Source: Acidobacteriota bacterium (GTDB taxonomy: Bacteria > Acidobacteriota > Blastocatellia > Pyrinomonadales > Pyrinomonadaceae). From it: a DNA stretch of 42,269 nucleotides. The notes under the pieces were generated by a model. The model made no database searches. It was not told where the DNA came from and saw nothing but the letters and a program-made list of their open reading frames with translations. The position numbers and the translations under genes are program-made. How positions within the stretch are numbered: the stretch's first letter is position 1; each line of letters begins with the position of its first letter. Shown here in pieces: positions 34,433 to 42,269 of this stretch. The stretch is taken from NCBI GenBank assembly GCA_020200155.1, contig JAIVJG010000172.1:1-42269 (forward strand), read 5' to 3'.

Positions 34433-36301
34433 TTAGCGCACGACGTTGATGCCGATTAGCTGCTGGCCGGAGATGACATACTCGGCGGGCGGCAGTTCCT
34501 TCTCGTCAATCGGCGAGAGCACGGTCGGAGTGTAGCCGCCGGACGTGCGCTCGCTGTTGAGCGTGGCGACGAAGGAGGGCGGCAGGTTCGGCATCTCGTC
34601 CGTGCCGATGACCGCGCCCGATGTGATGCGAAATAGTTTGACGTACAGGCGGTCGTTCTTCTTCATCTTGTTGATGGAGCTGACGAGTTGCGCCAAATCT
34701 TTCGGCACGAGATTCTGCGAGGCGGCTGCCTGTTGCAGTGTGCCGCCGTCGCCGACGAAAAGCAGAAGCTGGCCGGGCGGCACGTCCGAAGGAATCTGGA
34801 CGGGGATGCGCTGCACGAACTGCTTGCCGGATTCTGTGCGGATGTAAGCCTGCACCTCAACGCTCTCGCCGGGGTGGACTTCGGCGCGGTCGAGTGCGAT
34901 GCGGTCGAGCGTCGCGGTCTTGCGCGAGTCGGTGGCGACGATGTCGAGCGTGATCGGCCCCAGTTCGACGTTGTCAAAGCCGCTCGACATCAGCGCCGCG
35001 ACGGGCGCGGCGACGGAGCCGGCGGCGTTGATGCCCGCACCCATCATCGAAAACCTGCGCTCAAGCTGAATGTCTTTCTGGCCTTTGACCTCAATCCTGC
35101 CGCGCACGCTGATGGTCGAGTCGCCGAGGCTGCGCTCGCTGGAAGTGATCGTGTTGTAGATCGTCATGTTGAGGAGCAGCGGCGTCAGGAATTCGTCGCT
35201 CGCCACTTCGTAGTTGTAGGTCTCGACGCGGTCGCGACTGGTGTGAAGATTGATCTTCACCGGAATCATCTTGGGCGCGTGGCCGAGTTGGCCGTAGATG
35301 CCTGTTGCGCGATCCTGCGAGATCGAGCCGACCATCTCTCCCGGCACGGTGAGCTTGAAGGAGTTCATCGTGTTCGGGATAACCGTCACGACGGAGGATT
35401 CCGACATCGGCATGTCGGACGAGCCGAGACTGAGGAACGGGTGGCCGAAGGCGTAGATGCGGTCGCCGTCGCGAAACGTCACCGTGCCCGAAGCGGCTAC
35501 GGAGAAATCACCGCGGATGAGTTGCACGCTGATGGACGAGCCGGGCGCGAGCGTCTTGTCCGTCACTTTGCCCATCGGCGTGATCGGCGAAGAACCGCCG
35601 ACGCCGGAGACGGGCAGCAGGCCGTTGCCCTGAAGTTGCGGCGAGAACTGCGCGAGCGTGTCCGCCGAAAAACCGCTGAAGACGAGCGGCGTGGCGATGG
35701 GCGCGAACTGTTGTCCGAGGAGGCCTGCGAGCGGCGACCCCGTCGCGACGGGCGCGATGAAAGTGGCGCTCGAAGCATTTGTGCGCGGCAGTTCGGGTTT
35801 CCAGTTCGCGCCGGAAAGCTGCGCGTAAGAGACGGCGCGGGGTTCGCGTGGGAAGCCGAGTTGGTCGCGCTCGCCGCTCTGCGTATTTCGCTCGAAGAGG
35901 TCTATCATTTGCTTGATGGGCGTGATGCCTGCAATCGGCTCTTTGGAAAACGGGAAGGCGTAGGCGACGGCCCCGACCAGTTTGCCGTCAATGAAGACGG
36001 GCGAGCCGGACATCCCCGCGAAGACGCTCGTGCGCTCGACGTTCGTGCCGGACAGGCGCGCGATGATGACGGACTGCCGGGGCTGCGGGAAGCCGGGCAG
36101 CACGCCCAGCACTTCAATGCCGAACTCCTGCGTCTCCGTGCCGACAAAGACAGTGTGCCCGACGCCCTTCTGTCCGACGCGCACGTCTTCGAGCGGAAAA
36201 AACGCGGCGGGCTGCTTGACCACAGCGGCATGCTGTTGAGCGAAGGCGGAGGCGCAGAGCGTGAAGATAAAGACGAGCGCGGCGGCGAAACTTTTTTTCA
36301 T
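34433..36301 (-). CDS. Secreted SpoIVB peptidase S55-domain protein
   Basis: 622 residues from 36301 (GAGGT six bases before the ATG), with a clear signal peptide KKSFAAALVFIFTLCASAFA-QQ. The S55-type region has VRVGQKGVGHTVFVGTETQEFGIEVLGVL, the serine motif GMSGSPVFIDGKLVGAVAY (96-114) and ITPIKQMI; about 190 residues later comes DRIYAFGHPFLSLGSSDMPM with His287. The rest is beta-rich, with no transmembrane helix near the C-terminus. In SpoIVB the catalytic His precedes the Ser; here the motif order is Ser then His. Function is unknown; such long secreted forms look like periplasmic or outer-surface proteins. It is monocistronic with a terminator. Confidence 0.85.
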   Translation of the reverse strand: MKKSFAAALVFIFTLCASAFAQQHAAVVKQPAAFFPLEDVRVGQKGVGHTVFVGTETQEFGIEVLGVLPGFPQPRQSVIIARLSGTNVERTSVFAGMSGSPVFIDGKLVGAVAYAFPFSKEPIAGITPIKQMIDLFERNTQSGERDQLGFPREPRAVSYAQLSGANWKPELPRTNASSATFIAPVATGSPLAGLLGQQFAPIATPLVFSGFSADTLAQFSPQLQGNGLLPVSGVGGSSPITPMGKVTDKTLAPGSSISVQLIRGDFSVAASGTVTFRDGDRIYAFGHPFLSLGSSDMPMSESSVVTVIPNTMNSFKLTVPGEMVGSISQDRATGIYGQLGHAPKMIPVKINLHTSRDRVETYNYEVASDEFLTPLLLNMTIYNTITSSERSLGDSTISVRGRIEVKGQKDIQLERRFSMMGAGINAAGSVAAPVAALMSSGFDNVELGPITLDIVATDSRKTATLDRIALDRAEVHPGESVEVQAYIRTESGKQFVQRIPVQIPSDVPPGQLLLFVGDGGTLQQAAASQNLVPKDLAQLVSSINKMKKNDRLYVKLFRITSGAVIGTDEMPNLPPSFVATLNSERTSGGYTPTVLSPIDEKELPPAEYVISGQQLIGINVVR

Positions 36302-36637
36302 TGAGTGACCTCGAAAAACAGCAGGGACAGTCTTTCGCATCTGTAACATCTGGAGTGGCTGCGCCGATAACTTTGTGCGCTGGCCGTTCGGGGGAATACT
36401 TCAAAGACGGGGGAGCCGCCACGCTCGACTATAGCCGCGACGTTCGGCCACGGTCAAGCAACTGCTCCGTGAAACACAGATGTCGGCTGAACTTTAAGGG
36501 TTGCTTACAGTTAACCAATTGAACTTAGCTTCAGCGCCGGTTTCGCCACAACGTCTTGCCGCGCGACTCCTGCGCGTGATAACGTGCGCTCCAACCAGCA
36601 ACGCTCTCATGTACTTTCACTTCGGCCGGGCATCGCC
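36302..36637. other. Divergent intergenic region, 336 bp
   Basis: Lies between the S55-domain gene (minus) and mobA (plus). Besides the S55 ribosome binding site I see only a weak plus-strand promoter-like pair (TTGCCG...GATAAC, 16-bp spacing, near 36555-36582). There is no repeat array or convincing small gene. Confidence 0.5.
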
Positions 36638-37111
36638 ATGACCATTTCAGAAATTGAAGGCTTTATTCTCACCGGCGGCGCGTCGAGCCGGATGGGGACG
36701 GACAAGGCGCACCTGCGGCTCGGCGATCAGACCTTCGTGGAAAAAATCAGGGACGCTCTGGCGGAGTTGATGGGACAGGTCAGCGTCGTCAGTTCCAAAC
36801 CGGACGCCGCCGCATGCGGCCTGCCCGTAGTGCCGGATGTCTATCCGGGCCGGGGCGCGATGAGCGGCCTGCACTCCGCGCTGGCGCACGCACGCGCACC
36901 GTGGGCTGCGGTCGTGTCATGCGACCTGCCGTTCGTTACCGGGGAGCTTTTCCGTCAACTGGCTTCGCGACTGCTCCGGCAGGTACGCACACACTGGGTC
37001 GGCTTCGACGAACTGTCGCGACTCGACGGGGCCGACTGCTTTTTCGTCAACGTCAACACGCCGGAAGAATACGAGCAAGCCTGCCTCTCGGCGGCTGTGT
37101 CGAAGGCGTGA
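36638..37111 (+). CDS. mobA: Molybdenum cofactor guanylyltransferase, short form
   Basis: 157 residues from MTISEIEGF. The nucleotidyltransferase signature FILTGGASSRMGTDKAHL opens the protein; GRGAMSGLHSALAHA and VVSCDLPFVTGELF (metal-binding Asp) follow, and the ending DCFFVNVNTPEEYEQA is typical of MobA. Family members are about 190-200 residues. Here, near residue 111-113 (LASRL|LRQVRTHWV), roughly 40 residues between CDLPFV and the C-terminal strand are missing, in frame. The lost part normally holds the region reading xGxPxPLxAxY and a helix. The enzyme is therefore probably impaired, or the gap is an assembly error. No other molybdenum gene is nearby. Confidence 0.8.
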   Translation: MTISEIEGFILTGGASSRMGTDKAHLRLGDQTFVEKIRDALAELMGQVSVVSSKPDAAACGLPVVPDVYPGRGAMSGLHSALAHARAPWAAVVSCDLPFVTGELFRQLASRLLRQVRTHWVGFDELSRLDGADCFFVNVNTPEEYEQACLSAAVSKA

Positions 37112-37178
37112 AAGGGCCGGCGCTCTCATCCGTGCGACCGTCTTCCTCGATGAGAGCCGGGCAGCAGTTTCTTTTTTA

Positions 37179-37206
37179 ATTCGGCATTTGGCATTCATCA
37201 TTTACA
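37179..37206. repeat. Heptameric tandem repeat upstream of the alpha/beta hydrolase
   Basis: Four 7-mers in register: ATTCGGC, ATTTGGC, ATTCATC, ATTTACA, ending about ten bases before the start codon at 37217. All begin ATT. Confidence 0.75.
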
Positions 37207-37216
37207 ATCACACACG

Positions 37217-38176
37217 ATGCCCGCGCGACGTAGAACCGGACGAAAGCTTTTCAAGGCACTGCTCCCCGTCATTCTTCTTGGGGCGCTGGCGCTCGCCGCT
37301 CTCGTCGGCTGGATGATCTACGGCGCGACACACCTGCCGCCACACGCGTATCTCGTCACGCCCGAACAATTCAGTCATCTCAGCGACCGTGGAGTCAAAG
37401 CTACCGACGAGAACTGGTTGAACCACGACGGCACACGCGCACGCGGCTGGCTCCTGCGCGGAGCGGAGGGCGCGCCCGCCGTCCTGCTCGCACACCGCTA
37501 CGGCGCTGACCGCTCATGGCTTCTCAACCTCGGCGTGAAGCTCAACGAGACGACAAACATGACGGTGCTGCTGCCCGACTTGCGCGGGCACGGCCCTAAC
37601 CCTCCCGTCGGGGCGACCTCTTTCGGCGCGCTCGAAGCGGAAGATTTGCTGGCGGCGGCGGAATTTCTCGCGGCACTCAGGACGCCGCAGGGACACCCGC
37701 TCGTCGGCGACTCCTACGGGCTTTACGGCGTGGAGATGGGCGGCTACGCGGCACTGGGAGCGGCGCAAAAGAATCCGCTCATACGCTCACTCGTGCTCGA
37801 CTCTATCCCTGACGCGTCCGACGATGTGCTCGGCACAGCCGTCAGTGCGCGGACAGGCTTCGACAGCAGCGTCCTACGCCTGCTGGGGCGCGTGGGGGCG
37901 CGTTTGTATTTTCACGGCAACTACCGCAACACCTCTGCCTGCACCATTGCGGAGAGTACGAAAGATGTGCAGGTGCTCCTACTTTCGGGGCCGGACGCAG
38001 GCTCTTTGCGCGGCACGACGGAGATTCTGGCGAAGTGTTTTCCTAACCCCTCGAACGTGGAAGCTCTCACCGATTTGCAGCTTACGGGTTTCAACATCTC
38101 ATCCTCCGCCGAGCAGGGCGAGGCTTACGACCGCCGCGTCATCGAATACTTCACACGTACACTGTCGAAGCCTTGA
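37217..38176 (+). CDS. Membrane-anchored alpha/beta hydrolase-like protein with Glu at the nucleophile position
   Basis: 319 residues. A basic N-terminus (PARRRTGRK) and one hydrophobic segment (about 12-34) anchor it with the rest outside the cytoplasm. The fold matches alpha/beta hydrolases of the serine aminopeptidase/BAAT type: ARGWLLRG, APAVLLAHRYGADRS, TVLLPDLRGHG and LYGVEMGGYAAL. The nucleophile elbow is G-V-E-M-G (Glu173) where Ser is usual. Later LLLSGPDAGSL and EYFTRTL occupy the places of the acid and end helix. With Ser replaced, ordinary esterase activity is doubtful. It is followed by the convergent GT39 gene 24 nt away. Confidence 0.8.
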   Translation: MPARRRTGRKLFKALLPVILLGALALAALVGWMIYGATHLPPHAYLVTPEQFSHLSDRGVKATDENWLNHDGTRARGWLLRGAEGAPAVLLAHRYGADRSWLLNLGVKLNETTNMTVLLPDLRGHGPNPPVGATSFGALEAEDLLAAAEFLAALRTPQGHPLVGDSYGLYGVEMGGYAALGAAQKNPLIRSLVLDSIPDASDDVLGTAVSARTGFDSSVLRLLGRVGARLYFHGNYRNTSACTIAESTKDVQVLLLSGPDAGSLRGTTEILAKCFPNPSNVEALTDLQLTGFNISSSAEQGEAYDRRVIEYFTRTLSKP

Positions 38177-38200
38177 AGCCGACAGGACGAAGCTCGATTT

Positions 38201-39865
38201 TTAAGAGCGCACGCGCACGAAGATGATTGCGATGCTGCCGTTGTCGCCAAGGTTTCGCGTCTCAAGCAAAGGTTCAGCGGTAAGCTGTCCGGCGAACTCG
38301 CGCGGGACGAGCACGAGCGCGCTGCCACCGGCGCGTCGCGCGGCTTCGACGACCTGCCCCACTCCCTCAATTCTCAAAGGCTCGCCCTGTGCGTCGTAAA
38401 GCAGCCGCCCCGCCGCGTAAAACTCAGCCGTGTGCATGATGCGGTGAAGTTGAAATACAGGAAGGCCATCATACCCTTCCGCCGACGCCTGGCGCACTAA
38501 CACTCTCACGGACTCGCGGCGCGTGATTTTCTCAAGCGCGCAGCCGGCTATCAGAATCACCGTGAGGAACGCCGCGACGACGATCAGGCTCATTGCCGCC
38601 AGTCGCCGCCTTGAAGCCAGCAGCGCAAACGCGCCCGCCGCACCGGCTGGCAAGAGAATAGCCAGCGCGCAGCCGTATGACACTCGACCCTCGTCTATCC
38701 CAAAGGCGTCGGGAGAGAAATTCCCCCACGTGTAAACGATGCCTCCGACGAATAGCGCGAGCAGCGCCGCGCCCGTCAGTCGCATGTAATTTCGCCCCTC
38801 GCCGGCGCGCAGGTATCTCGCTAGTTGTTCGCTCGCCAACAAGGCCGCGCCCGGCAGGGCGGGCACGATGTAGCCCGGAAGTTTCGAGCCTGAGATTGAG
38901 AAGAAAGCGACCGGCACGACGAGCCACGCCAGCGCGAACACGCGCATCTCGCTCAACGCTCCGTCCGCGCGCATGTCGCGGAGCCTTGAGCTTGCCAGAC
39001 TCTTCAACAGAAAGGCCGTCCACGGCATCGCCATGAGCGCAATGATCGGCAGATAGTAATAGACCGGCTGCGGATGCCTGTACTTGTTCGAGAGGTAGCG
39101 CGCGAAATGATGCTGCACGAAAAATTCGTCCACGAACTTCCACCCGTGCCTCTCTATGACCGGCCCGTACCACATCCCCGCGACGGCGACGCCGAGCAAT
39201 GGCCCCCACAAAATTCCGAGCCGGATGAGACGAGGACGCCTGCGCCTGAGTAAATAAAAAAGCCCCACGACGCCGCAGGGAATGACGACCCCGACCAATC
39301 CTTTCGCGAGCAGAGAGACTCCCACACACGCGTAGAATCCTGCCAGAAACCAGCGCCGCCGAGTTTCACTTTCTTCAAGCTCCGAGACGAAAAAACACGC
39401 GAGGGCAGCCGTCACCGTCACCGTCAGGAGGATGTCGAAACTCGCCCCGCGCGCGAACACGATGAGGCCGGCGCTCGAAGCCATCACGACGGCGCTCAGC
39501 AATCCCAGAGATGATGCCTGCTCGCCCGTCGCCCTCTCGACACGGCTCCCCAGCCAGCCGACGAGCAGCACCGTCAGCACTCCCGCGATGGCTGAACTGA
39601 AACGGGCCGAAAACTCCGACACGCCGAACGCGCCGTAAGCCGTCATCATCAACCAGTACAGCAAGGCGGGCTTCTCGAACCACGTGTGGCCGCCGAGCGT
39701 CGGCGTCACCCAATCGCCGCGCATGAACATCTCGCGCGCCACCTGTGCGTAGCGCGGCTCGTCCGGCCCCAGCAGGGGCGCGTAGCCGAGGCCGTAAAAG
39801 TAGACCGCGCACACGAGGGCCAGAAGCAGCAACCAGAGGCGCTTGGCAAGCATTAAACGTTGCAA
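38201..39865 (-). CDS. GT39-family glycosyltransferase (ArnT/PMT-like)
   Basis: 554 residues, integral membrane protein with many hydrophobic segments. The first loop has the family signature YAPLLGPDEPRYAQVAREMFMRGDWVTPTLGGHTWFEKPALLYWL, with the DE motif that binds the lipid-linked sugar donor. Such enzymes move a sugar from polyprenyl phosphate to lipid A or proteins. The C-terminal third is a soluble region (REFAGQLTAEPLLETRNLGDNGS). I take the TTG at 39865 as start because GGAG lies nine bases upstream; the ATG four codons on (39853) has no such site. A heptamer repeat array begins 15 bases upstream. Confidence 0.88.
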   Translation of the reverse strand: MQRLMLAKRLWLLLLALVCAVYFYGLGYAPLLGPDEPRYAQVAREMFMRGDWVTPTLGGHTWFEKPALLYWLMMTAYGAFGVSEFSARFSSAIAGVLTVLLVGWLGSRVERATGEQASSLGLLSAVVMASSAGLIVFARGASFDILLTVTVTAALACFFVSELEESETRRRWFLAGFYACVGVSLLAKGLVGVVIPCGVVGLFYLLRRRRPRLIRLGILWGPLLGVAVAGMWYGPVIERHGWKFVDEFFVQHHFARYLSNKYRHPQPVYYYLPIIALMAMPWTAFLLKSLASSRLRDMRADGALSEMRVFALAWLVVPVAFFSISGSKLPGYIVPALPGAALLASEQLARYLRAGEGRNYMRLTGAALLALFVGGIVYTWGNFSPDAFGIDEGRVSYGCALAILLPAGAAGAFALLASRRRLAAMSLIVVAAFLTVILIAGCALEKITRRESVRVLVRQASAEGYDGLPVFQLHRIMHTAEFYAAGRLLYDAQGEPLRIEGVGQVVEAARRAGGSALVLVPREFAGQLTAEPLLETRNLGDNGSIAIIFVRVRS

Positions 39866-39879
39866 GTATAGTCACTCCG

Positions 39880-39914
39880 AAACAGCGATCAGCAATCAGC
39901 GGCCAGCGATCAGC
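39880..39914. repeat. Heptameric tandem repeat upstream of the GT39 gene
   Basis: Five 7-mers in register: AAACAGC, GATCAGC, AATCAGC, GGCCAGC, GATCAGC. The xxxCAGC core is constant. The same 7-mer family occurs in the sufC 3' end (1589-1616). Confidence 0.85.
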
Positions 39915-40055
39915 TTTGAAGATTTGACTAAAGCTCGAAGAGTATCATTCAAGTCTGACCGGCGTTCAACCTCGCGCGCGAGACGCGAGGCGTTCGAGCT
40001 TTGCCGGAGCGCCGATTTGATAACCGCTGGCCGTTGATTGTACGGGGAGGAAATC

Positions 40056-41036
40056 GTGGCGCTACGCACCGCCGTCGTCGGCGTCGGACACCTGGGTCGC
40101 CAGCACGCGCGCATACACGCGGCGCTCGCGGGCGAGGGGCAGGCGCAGTTCGTCGCCGTCTGCGACACAGACGAACAGACCGCGCGCGAGGTTGCCGCTG
40201 AACGTGAAACCGCCTGGACGAATGACTGGCGCACACTGCTTGGACAGGTGGACGCCGTGAGCCTCGCCGTGCCCACGGAATCGCACGCCGCGATTGCCTG
40301 CGGACTACTTGACGCGGGCGTCCACGTCCTTGTCGAAAAGCCTATCTCGCGCACGCTCGAAGAAGCCGACGAGATGATCGCGGCGGCTCAAGCGCGTGGC
40401 GTCGTCTTGCAGGTCGGCCATCTTGAAAGATTCAACCCGGCGCTCGTTGCCCTTCGTCCGCACGTCCGCGACCCGCTCTATTTTGAAGTACACCGCGTCG
40501 GGCAGTTCACCGCCCGCTCGCTCGACATAGACGTGGTGCTCGACCTGATGATTCACGACCTCGACATCGTCCAATGGCTTGTCGGCTCAAATGTGGAGGT
40601 GACGGACGTGCGCGCCGTCGGCATTCCCATCCTGACGAACCGCGTGGACGCGGCCAACGCGCGCATCGAGTTCGCGACGGGCGCGGTGGCGAACATCACG
40701 GCCTCGCGCGTGGGCACAGAGAAGATTCGCAAGATGCGCTTCTTCCAGCCGCACGACTACATCGCGGTTGACTACGCGACGCGCTTCGCCTCGATCAGCG
40801 GCCTCGCGCCGCCTTCCAACACAGGCTCCTGGCCCGGCGTGCAGGTCAAGCATCTGGACATACTCGACGTTGAGCCGCTGCGCGCCGAGATCGAATCCTT
40901 CCTCGAAGCGGCACGCGAAGGCCAGACCGCCGCCGTCACCGGCGCGGAGGGGCGGCAGACGCTGGCCCTCGCTCTGCGCGTCCTCGAACGCATCCACGAG
41001 CACCCGGCGGTCGCCGGACTCGGACTGCGGAGATGA
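40056..41036 (+). CDS. Gfo/Idh/MocA-family oxidoreductase
   Basis: 326 residues from a GTG at 40056 with GGGGAGG five bases upstream; the ATG 18 bases earlier overlaps this site and is less likely. Rossmann TAVVGVGHLGRQHARIHAAL, then FVAVCDTDEQTAREVA, SLAVPTESHAAIACGLLDAGVHVLVEKPISRT (conserved EKP with the catalytic Lys), QVGHLERFNPA and LDLMIHDLDIVQWL match the family. It is predicted to oxidise or reduce a sugar or sugar nucleotide with NAD(P); the substrate is unknown. It lies three bases before the serine hydrolase start, so the two are cotranscribed. Confidence 0.9.
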   Translation: MALRTAVVGVGHLGRQHARIHAALAGEGQAQFVAVCDTDEQTAREVAAERETAWTNDWRTLLGQVDAVSLAVPTESHAAIACGLLDAGVHVLVEKPISRTLEEADEMIAAAQARGVVLQVGHLERFNPALVALRPHVRDPLYFEVHRVGQFTARSLDIDVVLDLMIHDLDIVQWLVGSNVEVTDVRAVGIPILTNRVDAANARIEFATGAVANITASRVGTEKIRKMRFFQPHDYIAVDYATRFASISGLAPPSNTGSWPGVQVKHLDILDVEPLRAEIESFLEAAREGQTAAVTGAEGRQTLALALRVLERIHEHPAVAGLGLRR

Positions 41037-41039
41037 GCG

Positions 41040-42185
41040 ATGACGAGCGCACACGCAGGCAAGCCCCTTGACACGATCTCCACACTACTCGCCGAGCGCA
41101 TCAACGCGGGCGACTTCCCTTCCGCCGCCTACGTCGTCGCGCTGCGTGGCCGAATTCTTTTCGCCGACGCCATGGGCGAGGCCGTGCGCGAACCCGCGCG
41201 CCACCCTGTCACACTTGAGACGATCTACGACCTCGCTTCGCTGACGAAGCCTCTCGTGACGGGATTGCTCTGCGCGCTCTTCGTCGAACGCGGCGAACTC
41301 GAATCAGAAGCTCCGGTTGCCGTCTACCTGCCTGAGTTTTCGCGTGCGGACAAGCGGCAGATCACCGTCCGGCAACTCCTCACGCACACGTCCGGCCTGC
41401 CTGCATGGCGTCCTCTCTACATCATCACGGGCGGCGAGCGCGGGCGCGCTTTAAACGCGATTGCGGCGCAGGAGCTTGAATACGCCACCGGGACACGCGT
41501 CGTCTACAGCGATCTCGGTTTCATCACGCTGGGCTATTTGCTTCAGCGCCTCAAAGGAGAAACTCTCGTAGACCTTGCGCGGCGTGAAATCTTCGAGCCG
41601 CTCAAGCTCCGGCGCACTTTCTTCAATCCTGACCGCGCCGCGCAGGCCGAAATCGCCGCCTGCGAATCGGGCGGCAATGCCTACGAGCGCGAGATGTGTG
41701 TCAACGAGCACGGCTTCAAATTGGGGAAACACTGGCGCGAGCAGACGATCTGGGGCGAAGTGCACGACGGCAACGCACACTTTCTGGGCGGCGCGGCGAG
41801 TCACGCCGGTCTGTTCTCGACCGCTTCGGAGACGTTGCGCCTCGCCGTGCAGTTCGTCGCGGGCAGCACGGAACTACTCGCGCCGGAGACGTGCGCGCTC
41901 TTTCGCACGAACATGACCGAAGGACTAGACGAGGCACGCTCTTTCGCGTGGCAACTCGCCGCGACGCCCGATTCGACCGCCGGGCCGCTGCTCCCGCCCG
42001 ATAGCTTCGGGCATCTCGGCTTCACGGGCACGAGTTGCTGGGTGGACGCCGCGCGCGAGCGTGTTTTCATTCTCCTCACCAACCGGACACACGCGCGCGA
42101 GTCGCCTTTCGTCAACATCAATAGCGTGCGGCGACGCTTTCACACACTCGCCGTCGAAGCCCTCGAACAGCATGGCGAAGCATAG
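41040..42185 (+). CDS. Class C beta-lactamase-like serine hydrolase
   Basis: 381 residues, PF00144-type fold. The nucleophile motif SxxK is Ser67-Leu-Thr-Lys70 (DLASLTKPLV), the second motif is YSD (VVYSDLGFITLGYLL) in place of YxN, and the third is GFTGTSCWVD in place of KTG. RQLLTHTSGLPAWRPLY and FVNINSVRRRFH are typical. No signal peptide is visible, so the protein may be cytoplasmic and act as an esterase or D-amino peptidase rather than an antibiotic beta-lactamase. It overlaps the start of chrA by 14 bases. Confidence 0.88.
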   Translation: MTSAHAGKPLDTISTLLAERINAGDFPSAAYVVALRGRILFADAMGEAVREPARHPVTLETIYDLASLTKPLVTGLLCALFVERGELESEAPVAVYLPEFSRADKRQITVRQLLTHTSGLPAWRPLYIITGGERGRALNAIAAQELEYATGTRVVYSDLGFITLGYLLQRLKGETLVDLARREIFEPLKLRRTFFNPDRAAQAEIAACESGGNAYEREMCVNEHGFKLGKHWREQTIWGEVHDGNAHFLGGAASHAGLFSTASETLRLAVQFVAGSTELLAPETCALFRTNMTEGLDEARSFAWQLAATPDSTAGPLLPPDSFGHLGFTGTSCWVDAARERVFILLTNRTHARESPFVNINSVRRRFHTLAVEALEQHGEA

Positions 42186-42269
42186 CTCGACCAACAACCG
42201 GCTCGTACCCTTTGCGGAGGCGTTCCGCTTCTGGCTCAAGCTGGGCTGGATTTCCTTCGGCGGCCCGGC
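42172..42269 (+). CDS. chrA: Chromate transporter ChrA, N-terminal part (cut by window edge)
   Basis: The first 32 codons are visible (AKHSSTNNRLVPFAEAFRFW, then LKLGWISFGGP). The FWLKLGWISFGGP segment is the opening of the CHR domain of chromate transporters. The ATG at 42172 lies inside the end of the serine hydrolase gene (14-base overlap), implying an operon with the two genes before it. Most of the protein is outside the window. Chromate is the named substrate of the family; in housekeeping settings the real substrate is often unknown. Confidence 0.82.
   Translation, partial: MAKHSSTNNRLVPFAEAFRFWLKLGWISFGGP

Noticed and set aside
34688-36304. Plus-strand open frame of 538 codons opposite the S55-domain gene
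   Set aside because: Its composition is Arg/Ala/Asp/Val-rich as expected for an antisense shadow; the minus-strand protein has a signal peptide and conserved motifs.

Overview
This GC-rich window (about 60% by eye) looks chromosomal. It carries housekeeping operons and no insertion sequence, integrase, phage gene or CRISPR array. A Gram-negative-type bacterium fits the lipoprotein signals, the many secreted proteins and the ArnT-like GT39 enzyme. Acidobacteriota (Blastocatellia-like) is my best guess: it rests on the transaldolase-PGI fusion, OpcA, the secreted SpoIVB/S55-domain protein and the LolA-like secreted protein. No rRNA marker is present, so this placement is inference.

Layout. (1) 1-4441, minus strand: an Fe-S assembly operon, Rrf2 regulator-sufB-sufC-sufD-sufS (sufS cut by the window edge), with a near-consensus promoter inside an IscR/Rrf2-like palindrome. 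(2) 4575-13315, minus: a glucose/pentose-phosphate operon, tal-pgi fusion, gnd, zwf, opcA, glk and a broken pgl. (3) 13316-17663: a secreted LolA-like protein (minus), an ATP-grasp enzyme with a Lys/Ala/Ser-rich tail (plus), tRNA-Phe(GAA) (minus), a candidate structured small RNA with a consensus promoter (plus), and an amidohydrolase pseudogene (minus). (4) 17845-29562, minus: recA with its own promoter and a LexA-like box, preceded by a complete trp gene set in the order hisA, SDR, trpE, ankyrin lipoprotein, trpG, trpD, trpC, trpF, GGDEF protein, trpB, trpA. (5) 29699-33664, minus: PLP decarboxylase, a secreted dikinase-like protein and a TPR lipoprotein. (6) 33689-42269: rsmG (plus), S55-domain protein (minus), a short mobA (plus), membrane-anchored alpha/beta hydrolase (plus), GT39 glycosyltransferase (minus), Gfo/Idh/MocA oxidoreductase, class-C-type serine hydrolase and the start of chrA (plus).

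Genes in the operons overlap or nearly touch (several ATGA junctions), so translational coupling is likely. The first-half enzymes form one route: Glk makes glucose-6-phosphate, Zwf with OpcA and Gnd run the oxidative branch, and Tal-PGI returns carbon to fructose-6-phosphate. The trp set runs from chorismate to tryptophan.

Three things stand out. Short tandem repeats with a strict 7-bp period but different 7-mers occur at eight gene junctions, often beginning at a stop codon and sometimes as inverted pairs. A perfect -35/-10 promoter drives a roughly 150-nt non-coding segment that folds into a three-way junction and ends in a terminator-like hairpin. Three unrelated genes (pgl, the amidohydrolase, mobA) each lack an internal block present in their families, which means either real recurrent deletion or an assembly problem.
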